Below, piece after piece: positions 36,001 through 47,900 of a DNA stretch of 64,000 nt. Origin of the DNA: Pyxicephalus adspersus (lineage: Eukaryota > Chordata > Amphibia > Anura > Pyxicephalidae); assembly GCF_032062135.1 (NCBI RefSeq), contig NC_092863.1, positions 13,581,391-13,645,390 on the forward strand, in the 5' to 3' direction. A model generated the notes under the pieces. It worked only from the letters and a program-made list of their open reading frames with translations, did not search any database and was not told the origin of the DNA. How positions within the stretch are numbered: the first letter of the stretch is position 1; every line of letters starts with the position of its first letter. The position numbers were made by a program, and so were the translations under genes.

Positions 36001-37574
36001 TGTTGGTAAGTCTACTGATTAGTTCTATGCTGGATGTGCATCTGTTTTTGTAATATGGCTCGTAAGTTAGGGCAAAGCTGTATGATGGATGTAATAATTC
36101 TGTGCACTTTCACACATGGATCCTGTGCATTTGATTTCAGCACCTGGCTTAGAAATAGGGACAATGCTACTGATTAATTTCTATGGATGTCTCCAGTCTT
36201 CAGATTTAGTCCTTAACCTAAAGCAAGCATTGCAAAAATTCTGATCTCACTTACTCTATGCTTACTAGTTGGTGAAGACGTTGAGGTGAACTGAGGGTTA
36301 ACTAGAAGCCTTGTGAGTTTTACCCAGAGCTCTCTAATACACCAACCCAAAATTATGGGGTGACCTGCTGCTTTTTGCAGCTACCTACTGGATTGTTTTG
36401 GCTACCCCATGATTTCTAGTACAAGGAAGGATTTAGGGGAAGAAAGAAGAAAATGTCCCCCCACAATTTAAAAGCTTCCAATGGATTTGTAATGATGGTG
36501 AGAGATCTCTGAACACCTAATGATTCCTTCATTGCATTCAGACTGAAATGTTACTAAATGTTTAGAAACAAAAGGTTTACTTTATGGGTAAGGCAGCTTA
36601 GGTCTTAAGGCAGAGGCAGTCCAGAATTCTCTGTTTATGTATTTTGTTTTCAGTCAGATGGATTACCATGAATAAGTTTAGACCACGCTGATACTATGTC
36701 ATTATTTGTTTACTGGTCTATTGTTACATCAAGCAGAGAGTTGAGTGCCAATTTAATCTAATAGAGGGTGTGGGTTTTTTTATATACAAGCCATCATTGC
36801 ATCTGGCTGACTTAAAGAAGCCAGGGCCAAATGACCTCAGTGTGTTTATATTTGTGTAGGCTGCTATGGGATGACATATGTTATAAAGAGTATGTTTGGT
36901 ATGTGGTTAACTCTGATTGCTTCACCATACAGAAGTTATTTAAAGTTTAACTGTGTTTACAAAATAGACACAAAGAGACTGGGGTTCAAGTGGCAAAAGT
37001 CATAAATATCTAAATCGTATCGTGTGATTATCAAGTGGATAACAATCAGTAATCATACGTGAAGTACAATTGGTTCATAATGCAAAATATGTATCAGATA
37101 AAGAAATTAGGCAGCCCCATGTGTAACAACATAGGGAAGTGCCCATTACCTAGACATATGACAGCCTAAACCTATATTATACAGGCAGATGTCTCAATTC
37201 TGACTCATTTCGCTAGAGGGCTTCTTCAGGAGATATGGTGAGATTGTTACAATAACTGTACAAATAAGATATAATTAGCTTTTCTCCTATCAGTTCATCA
37301 GGATAGTGTAACAATGTTTATTATAATGTGTGTAGTGTGATATTCATGATTAGATAAACTTCCATATATCAAGATTGCTTGTGTCATAATAATGTCAATG
37401 AATATGAAAGTTTGGTACTTGTGTATTGAATGATATGAAGTTTGTGGGGGTATAAGTAATTAAGTAATGTTGGTGTAGGAAATGATGGTCTAAAAATCAT
37501 AGTCTGTAAGTAGATTATAAGTGATGGATATGGATATATTTATTTATATATATGTGTATATGTGTGTATATATA

Positions 37575-37631
<57 letters not shown>

Positions 37632-40600
37632 AAGGGTCACATAATGGTAGTATAGAATAAATAACTTGCTAGGTATCTGTATTTATCTCGTTCCATCGAA
37701 ACAGCTCTGACCTGTCAAGGCACGGGCTCCACAAAATCTCTAAAGGGGTCCTGTGATACCTGACACAATGATAATAGCAGCAGATCCTGTAGGTCACTTT
37801 TCCTTTCTTCCTGTGAGTGGGTCTTCTCTTCCCCAGGTAAAGACTGTACGGGCACCTCGCCTTTCATATGATCTAAAAGAAAAAGTGATATGTTACTGTG
37901 CTCTGCAGCTACGTAGCCTTATATGCAACAAGCTGAAATTCGCAAGTGTTCTGACAGCTTTCTTTCTTGGCCAGCAGTATGTGCTACAGTAGTTCTTCCT
38001 TGGAATCTGGCTAAATAGTGTAGCCTCTTCTCCTGTATCCAAGTGCCTTGAGCACCTATGGTCAGGAGTTCACTGGTTATTCTTCCGTGGACCATTTTTA
38101 GATAGGTATTACCAATACATAATTTCCGGATGCACCCCCTCAAGACCTTGGCAAACTTGCTCAGATTTGACAAATTATCCAGCTTCTAACATATCACCTT
38201 CAAGAAATTGCTGGTTATTTGCTGCCTAAATGTATATCCCTCCACAATTTGTTGCCTGATCGGTGTATAAAAAAACTGTCCTACTTGCCTGAAATTATCT
38301 TTTTTTCAGCCACTTGTCACCCCTGACGTACAGCCCAATCATGTCTCTGACGTTCGGTGCAGCTTGGTCTGCTGCCCATCTTAACATTTCCATTGAACAA
38401 TAAAGGGAGCAGAACACAGAAATGGATATTTAGTGCTTTCTACTGCAGCAGGAAATGGATATTGCAGATTGTATGATGCCTATATACATACTTACTTTTC
38501 GGACAGAGTATCAGAATGATTGACAAGCAAATTACAATTTCAGAAGAGCTGGCATTTGTATTCTTTGTGCTTCGTTTACATTTCAAACAAACCAGGTTTA
38601 TTTGAAGCTGAGCTTTGGATCCCCCTAACACATGTGCACGCACTCTTTCCAGTAGCAAGTATATCTTTTGTGTACAGTAGAAAGGGTTGTACACTTTACT
38701 ACCATGATACAGAAAATAATGATACCATGTCCAGCTGCAGTGTCCTCTCAACATAGGCACATCTGTAGCACTGGATAGTTGACCCCGCTCTCACATCAAG
38801 AAATAAAGCAATGAGGGACATAGAATGTAGATTTTTGGCAAATATAGGATGCTTCATAAAGTAAAAACAGGAAATAGAAAAGTAGAATAGAAAAATAGTA
38901 AAAAACAAAGAAACATTACAATTTTTGCCTATAGATGGACTATAATTAGATACCGTATATTGGAAAAAAACTGATGTGTTTATTGTTGTATATCTCCCCC
39001 TGCGCTCAGTTGGCATTTTGCACATTTTTAACTTAAAAAAAAAAAAAAAAATCCTGCCATTACCTCTCTTTACAGATCGCCCATCTCCTCCATCTGGAAA
39101 ACCACTTATCTCTGCCCTGTCGCCTTCCTCCCTCACCCTCTCCTGGTCAGGGCCCTGTTATGATGGCGGCAGCGCTGTGCTGAGCTACAAGGTTGAAGTG
39201 AAGAAAGTTGGACAGAACAGTTGGAGGCTGCTAACCGATACCTGCGCCAACACATCATATAATGTAAATTCAGGACTGGTGTCGGGTGAACGTTATCAGT
39301 TCCGCGTAAGGGCCTGTAACGCGTACGGAGAAAGTGATCCTGGAGAGGAGACTGAGATTATTACCATGGCATATGTTGCAGGTGAGTATTTTTTTTTTTT
39401 TTTTTTATAATCTTTATTAGAGTTTAAATACATTTTCCCTAAATGTTTCTAATAATATTTGTGTCCAGTTTTTGCTCAGTCCATTATAGATATAAACAAC
39501 TATGTTATTGTAAGGATTACGCCAAACAATCCTATCATTTTATATTCAGTCAAGTTCACCCTTGCATCAAAATTTGTATGTCCCCATGCATTAACGTACC
39601 CTGCTTGGAATGGCAAACTCTGAGCATACAATACAGAAGGTGATCTACGGTTTCAAAACTATTAAATGTAGTTTCTACTGCTTTATACAAAGTTAATTTT
39701 ACTTTTCTAATTACACCAACAGATGGAGAGACTGAATGTGAGGACACAGTGGAATACACAACTGTCTCCATTAACAGCACAGACCGTGTGGATGCACTGT
39801 ACACCAGACTAGAGAAGCTCGGAGTGTAAGTGTTGGGACAGGGACAACTTTTTTATAAAAAAAAAAACAAATCAAAAAAACCTTTTACACAAGCTTTCAC
39901 ATTTATTTGCCAAACCCTTATTTTTATTCTTCTTGTTGATCATCTGTGATAGAAGACTTCAGCTTAAAACTTCTCATTTGCCCTTTGTACCAGTTGCCAG
40001 GAAAGTTTCAAATATTATTTACCAGAATTTTTTAAAAGAGACCTGGTGATACAAATATGGTTCAATTCCCATCAGAGTTGGCAACATTTTAATATAATAC
40101 AATCGCACAACTCCACCTCGTTGAAAGCTGCTGAACATCTACATCTTGTGGACAGTATTGGCACTGAATTTTCTGTCCTGAAAGAATTTAGGTTTCAGCA
40201 ACAGAGGCTGTGCTGTCAGCTCAGAAAGCAGCAAGAAGAGCTGGGTTTGGCCAGCTGCTGAATAACAAGGACAGACTTATGAATTGTTTACATTGTTGGT
40301 AACAAAGCAAATACTTTTGATCCTACTGTTGTTTAATTAGTCATAACTTAGATCTGTGTTTCTTAATCGGATTTCGTGGATCCCTGGGGTTGCTCCAGAG
40401 GTTGCTCAGGATTCCATGAGCAATGAGCGGTTTCTGACTCCAGTAATTTTAAGTGACACCTATGATGATGTTTTTGGTTATCTGTAAGGCCGACATTCTT
40501 CCCACTGGCCAACAGTGTCACTTTTCCTAATGATCACCACTAAGTACTGTGAGCTTTAGATATAGTAATTTTAGCAGCTGTTCCCCAAGACCTAAAAGTA

Positions 40601-43600
40601 CATCAAGACGTGCCCCATGTTAAAAGCATGGTAGGGATTGTCTGACCTAAATGAAGACAATGCTACTTTCAGTTCAGGAATAGTGTTGTCGCTCCATCTC
40701 TGGTGAAGGGGGAATTAAAAAATACATTTATGTATAGGTAACTATAGATTGATAGGTGATTTGAAAAACAAATGATAATTTGGGGAATTTTTGTTCTGGT
40801 GTCCCTTTTTCCTTTTAATACCTTTTGTATCATCTATATCTGTAAGCTGTGATTTTATATCAATTTTCCAGGGGAAAGTTTGGTCAGGTTTTCAAGCTTC
40901 AGGATAAGACCACTGGAAAGATCCGGGCTGGAAAGTTCTCAAAGGCACGAACGCAGAAGGACCTGGCCAATGCTCGAGCAGAGGTGGAGTTAATGAATAA
41001 GCTCCATCATCCCCAGCTAGTACATCTTGTGGCTGCTTTTCAGGAACCAGGCTTGATGATCCTGGTGATGGAATAGTGAGCATTTCTATTTTAACTTCTG
41101 ATCTTTGTATCTTGGATCATTTTACCTTCCACCTGACCTTTCTATTTTTCACTTTGCTACTCCATCTTGTTATCACATTATAATGCTTCCACCTCCTACT
41201 CACTTTCTCACTTTCTGTCCTTCTACTTGAATGTAGTCAGTACTTTATTTAGTTCCTCTAATCTCCCCCCCATTTAGTATTGCAGGAGGAGAACTATTTG
41301 AGCGTATTGTGGCTGATGATTTTGATCACACAGAGATCACCAGTGTTCAGTATATGTCCCAAATTATTACTGGAGTAGGTTATATGCACAAACAGAGCAT
41401 TGTCCACCTGGATCTCAAGCCGGAGAACATTGTTTGTGTCAGCAAAGTCAGCACAAAGGTGAAAATTGTTGACTTTGGCCTGGCCAGGAAACTTGGTAAG
41501 TTGCAGACATTAAAGGAAATTGTTGTGAATTTTCAGTGTGCAGATATTTAAAGCAGTTATTAAGACATCTTACGTTTTCACCTCCTTTCCTTCATAGTTG
41601 CTGCTGTGTACTGTACCCCTGACCCAGTCTTCTAATGTCTTCATAAATTTTTATCCTACACATTCTCTCCCATAACTTGCCCGCACTAATCCTTGGCAAA
41701 CTTCAATATGTTGTATGTTTGGTCTAACATAGAATATACACGGCTCCACACACCTTCCTGGACATATATTTGTTCTCCCTCTTTCTAGCCACAGCCTTCT
41801 TACCTGCTAAACTTTTCATCTTNNNNNNNNNNNNNNNNNNNNNNNNNNNNNNNNNNNNNNNNNNNNNNNNNNNNNNNNNNNNNNNNNNNNNNNNNNNNNN
41901 NNNNNNNNNNNNNNNNNNNNNNNNNNNNNNNNNNTGTTTACATATTTGGACAAAGAATTGAATCATTGGTTCTGAATAAAGTTGCCCTTCTCTTTACCAG
42001 CCCCCATCAATAACCCCCAGCCATGGTACAATAGAAGATGTCTGTAAAAGGCTGCTGTTGCAGCTGTATTCAAGTGGATAAAATGTTGCCTCAGTAGTAA
42101 TTTCCTGGACCAAGCAAATGTATTTCTCTGCTTACATTTGTCTATCATTCATCCCAGGTGGCATCTTTGCCACATTTGACTCCTCATCTGCTACCTTCTT
42201 CCAAGACATAGCCTCCTACTAAGAAGAAAAAGCCGCACAATTGGAAATGAGGTTTTCTGCTCATTGTACTGCTCCAACCCAATTTGTCCCATCCACCATT
42301 ATCTCTTCCCTCACCTTGTTCAGTCTTGTTAGTTTAGGCCATTGGCCATGTTTTTCCAGCACTGAAGAAGTCCACCCTTGACCCCTCTCTCCCTACTCAC
42401 CATCTATTTGACTCAACTACTTGCCTAGTTCAATTGTTCTTTCAACCCACAAACTGAACAAAAATGAGGAAGAAAGAAAGATGAACAGTGAGCCCTTTTG
42501 AGCAAAGTGAGTAAATCTTTCTCTCGGATCTTTCCAGTGCAACAACATTTTCTCACCACACGCTGCCTTGGTGTAACTTTTAACTTAACAAAATCCCCTT
42601 CAATCCCTAGTTACAACCAAACTCATGGTACTTGTCTTCCTTTTAACTTTTTTGACTACTGCAACATCCTGTCATCTAGTATTCTACTAACTAGATCCTT
42701 GCCTCTACAATGCATCATAAATGCTGCCTCTAGACTTGTCTATCCTCCTTACTACGCCTCATCTGCTAATCCTATATGCAAATCTCTCCATTGCGTTTTA
42801 TTTCACCTCAAAACTAAAATCCAGACTACTTTTGCCTTTAAATTATTTTATGGTCCATGACTCACTTACATTTCTGACCTTACACCAGTGACCTATTAAT
42901 GACTTCTTCACACATAACCTCTTCATGCACAGCTCCAAGACTTCTCTAGCATTTCCCACACTCTTGGAATTCACCTGTTGTCTCAGTGGGTTTGTTTTTT
43001 GGATTTTACCACATTTAAACAAGCCCTCAAAACATCCCTTTACAAACCCCCCTTTTGTGTTCTGTAGCCTAACCAACACTTGTCAGCCACAGTTCCAATT
43101 TTCCCCAATTTAATGTTTACCATTTTACCCAACCTGATATACTAAGCTTGATTGGGCAGGGTTCTCTTCCCCCTACCATCCTATATTTTGTATTTGTTAT
43201 GTGTATATGCCTATCATCTTTTGCCCCTGTTTATTGTACAGTTCTGTATAATATGTTGGCCTTTTTTGTAAATTAAAAAAGAAAAAAAGTTTCCTCATTT
43301 TTAAAAGATTGTTTTTGCATAATTGGAGATGTTTACATTTACTAAAGGGGGCTCTTGGTGTATCAGTGTAATTTCTCTTTAATATTTGATATTCTCAACA
43401 GAAGAGTACATTGTTCTCAGTGAACTGACAAACTCATAAGAGTGCTTTGTTCTTTGAGTCAGCTCACTCTCTGATTTGTATGGTGTAATGCAGGATCATT
43501 TTAAATAACAAGTAGGGAGGATATAGATAAAAGCCTAATTATAAAAAATCATTAAAAAAACATTTGTTGCTTAGCCAGAAGCCTTATTAAACACAAATTG

Positions 43601-44928
43601 TATATTTACTCACTTGACTGGATGCTTTACATAGAGTAAATGGTACAAAGTAAAACCAAGCTTTACCCTGCCCCGGTACTCCTTTCAAGAGCCCATATAT
43701 CCATAAGGCAATCGGTGGTCCCATTCTTGGAAGGAGTTATACAAATATAAAAGGTGCCTTGATGGTGGGATATCATCTGGAGGAGCATATATTCCTAGAC
43801 AGACTGCAGTTGTATGTTGACTATCCTAGATAATACCGCTGTTTGATGACTCTATGAAACACCATAATTTGAATTGTAAACCAGTGAATAAAAGGGGTGA
43901 ACCAGGGACAGCAAAGACTGGGTTAGATGATAATAAATGCCTGCTGGCCCGGACATTAAGGGGGCTATTTAAGTACAATTATAGAAACTCACCTTGTATA
44001 GTGAAATCTGAGTAGGCAATTTCAGTACAGGAGGGGAGATCGTACAACTGTGCAAATCTAAATGTAAAGTTGTTCAGCTTTTAGCTATGCTGTAATATAC
44101 ATGACTTAGGCAGCACAATACAGCACAGAAAAATTGAATAGAAAATGTTGTTATTGTCATAGGAATAATTTATATGCAGTGCCACATAGAAGAGACTGAC
44201 TAAAGAAACTGATAAACAGAAAGCATATTATTGATCTCTTATTTGCCTTCTTAGAACCTGGCGTGCCAGTAAAAGTGTTACATGGAACAGCTGAGTTTGT
44301 AGCTCCTGAGGTCATCGCATATGAACCTGTGGGATTTACAACAGACATGTGGAGCCTGGGAGTGATCTGCTATATTCTGTAAGTGGTAGGGCAAATACTC
44401 GGTCATCAGCTATACCTTATTACAATCCATCATTCTATGGTCTTTGCTTTTTGAGATGACGCTTATCTAACCTATGGTTTAGTCATAATTATTGTCAAGC
44501 TGATAGCTGTGTATATTTATTTTTTTTTAACTACTTGCAGTCTCTGTGGCGATTCCCCCTTCCAAGGTGACAATGATATGGAGACCCTGAGGAATATCAC
44601 ATCTGGGAGCTGGGATTTTGATGAGGAGACAGATGCTATCCTATCTGACTCTGCCAAAGATTTCATTAGGAGGCTTCTGAAGAAGAACATGAGGTGAGCT
44701 GTGCATACCTCCATCAAAGACGTGGAAGACTTAACCCCCTTTTATTTCCAGCTAAAGCTGCACATTATAAAAAAAATTGCCAAAAAGTGTAGAAATGCAG
44801 TGAACAGGCTCTTTGATTTGAAAAATGTAGACTATTTTTAAAGCTCAACTCCTTTTTATTTTTTTAACATTTTGCAGAGAATAAGGAAAATACACTATAA
44901 GTGTACAGTAGCATTATAGACACTGATA

Positions 44929-44968
<40 letters not shown>

Positions 44969-47900
44969 TTCCAGGAGTGTCGGTAGGAAAATTTTTCCAC
45001 TGTGGATAAACTAGGGGTAATTGCTCTTTCCACCAGGAATACATATCTCTGTCAATGGAATGACTTTTTCCTCACTTCCTGGCTCTGTTACATGTGTACA
45101 AGAAATGAGGAGGAATTGGTTATCAGCAGGATAACAAGGCATAGGCAACTAATATTTATATTATTTGCTTCCTGCTGCATCAAAATGAATTATTCTGGTA
45201 CTTGTCCTAGATTGAGATATTTCCCATCTCTTCTGTCCTAATAGAAATAAGGGAAGATCTCCACAATAGGGAAGCAAGTAGAAATAAAAGCCTGACAGAG
45301 TCTAACTCTTTCCTCCTCCTAAACAAGTTAAACTGTAATATTTTGCCTCCTTGGCTACAAAGCTTGTTTCTGAGGACTGAGGAGTTAAGCTACAGCTTGA
45401 CCAGCTCCCATATACTGACAAGCTGAGAGAGTGAAAAGTGACGGTGACCTAAAAACTGACCTGGTAGCTGTCACTGGCATACTTCTGTGTTTGACAAAAA
45501 TGTGGAAGGTAGAAAAACTATGAAAAGGCAACATAGTAACTTTTGTTGATTATCTCTGCTTAGGTCACGTCTTACTGCAGAGCAGGCTCTGGATCACCCA
45601 TGGATCAAAGACAAAAACATTTCAAGCACAAAGACCCTGCCTAAGGAAGGTATAAGAAAATTCCTGGCAAGGCAGAAGTGGCAGGTATGACTCTCCTCTT
45701 ATTCAATTCTGTTATGGTAATCTCTCAATAGAGATAAAAATGCAAATTGCAGTCAAAACATCTATTAACAAAGGTGCATACCTTCTGAAAAATCTTATCA
45801 GTCCATTTTGGTGCATGTTTAAAGCCTAGCTAAATCCACTAAATTCAGTTGCTCCAAAGAAGAATGTGTTCAAAGTTGTAGCTTATCTTGCCTAGAAAGC
45901 AGCCACTGCCTGAACAAAAGACAGTCTCTGCAAAGAAGAATCCTTGCACTCTTTGTCATATTGGTGATTTCTCTGCACTGGTCCACAATACCCCTGCTAT
46001 ATATCATAGCTATTGCTCTGTACTCCGCAAACTTTATTCTGTTTGTTGGTTGAGGTCTGGTTTACACTTATCAGAGGAGTATACTGGATTTTCGAGGAAA
46101 GACCACTTATTTTTACTCAGTTATCAAGGATCCTTCTCTGCACAGTGCAATGCAGAAGAGGCTGGAAAAATGCTCGGGTAAAAAGAATTGATGCCCTTGT
46201 CACTGGCAAGTGTACAAAACAGAAGCAGTGTATGTTTAATAAGCATCAGTTTGCCTATTCAGGACAAAGTGACAGGTTTTCTTGACCGGACACCCACCTA
46301 TTCACTGATGCTTGCCTTTCTATGAAGTGCATGAATTCCTATCCCTGTGTAAGCTCTATGTTGGACCTTCCACAGTGTTAATGACCTTCTTGTGTGTTCA
46401 GGCTGAGGTCCTGGCTGATTCGCTCTGAACACTGCATCCCCGAAGAAGGGAGAAAGTCACCTTTCTTGCAAATCACAAAACCAAACGGTCATAAGTGTCA
46501 ATATTATTTAAAAACTGTGCATCCAACACTTTTTTGCCCTGATGTGGCACAACAAGTGACCTGTAGTCAAGAAAAGCACTGCAGCTTTGAAGGTAGTAAA
46601 TTATGAAGGTTTAATGGATAACTGTGATTTCTTCTGCAGAAAACTGGTAAAGCAGTCCTGGCTCTGAAGAGGATGGCGTTGCTCAGTAACAAGTCTGATA
46701 ACAACTCGCCTGTCATGGAGGGTGCGGTATTCATCTCTGTCAACCCTTTCCTGCCAAAATACCTAATGTGTGTAATGAGTCATTGCAATGTTGTCACTTG
46801 AGACACCCACTTTAATGATCTGTCATTTCAGTGGCTTACAGCTCATAATTGCTGCGTGACACAAAGTGCTAGTACTATGAACTGCAGTCATTTCCTTAAA
46901 GCCACCAGTCATAGTCAAACTTTCACACTTCAAATATCATACTAGGGTAAAGTTAAATGATCAGTGCCTGTAGGAGAAAGAAAGACAGCTGCTATTTACA
47001 GTATGAGGCTGATTAACTGCAACACCAACATTTTACATGCCATTTACTGGAATTTTTTTTTTTTTTTTTGCTTTTTCTTTTTATTGTTGAAAAACTGTTG
47101 TGTGAGGTGTATTGTCACCTAGGCTTCTCCCATACCAATCCTGGGGCCCATCACCATGTATATCTGTTGTTAAGATCTGGAAAGTGATCCCCCAAGCCCA
47201 GAGGCTTTGTAAAGGGCAGCACGGTGGCTTAGAGGTTAGCCTTTGCAGTGCTAGCTCCCAGGTTCAAATCTCGGTCAGGACACTATCTGCATGGAGTTTG
47301 CAGGTTCAAACATGGTGGGGAGCCATGTTTGCATGGATTTCTTCCAAATACTTCATTTTCCTCCCACATTTAAAAAACAAAAAAAAAACATAGTTAAGCT
47401 AATTGGCTTGCCCCAAACCCTGTCCTTTGACTATAATATAGAATAACATTCATAAACATTACCATACATAAAGACATATGACTGAGGTAGGGACATTAGA
47501 TTTTGAGCCCCTTTGAGGGACAGCTAGTGACATGAGTATGGACTAAAACCTTCCTTACTAATATGTCCGCACTATATAAAGACACTGTAATAATGATGAT
47601 AATGCTGGGGGTGGGATAAACTATTCTGTACTATGTCCACAATTTGCTTATTATCTAGACCTTAATAAAAACCTTAGCTATGCACATGGTCCCTCTCTGT
47701 CTCTTTGTGTCTGTCTCTCGTAATGCAGTTAAATTACAGTAATAACCTATCCAGATGGAGAAATGTTCAGTAAAGATCTTTCATAATATTGTATATGTTC
47801 TGTTTTAGAGGATGGTGAAAGTCAGGAGGTGTTCAGTTTCCTGCAGGAGCAGCTCCAGAGATCTCCTGTCTTCTCTTCCCAGCTACAAGATCAATCGGAG

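Noticed and set aside
41724..41966. Open frames across the third gap
   Set aside because: N artefacts inside intron 11 of the MYLK-like gene.
47214..47300. tRNA gene
   Set aside because: A- and B-box-like words are present, but the sequence does not fold as a tRNA, and the body and tail recur elsewhere; it is a SINE.
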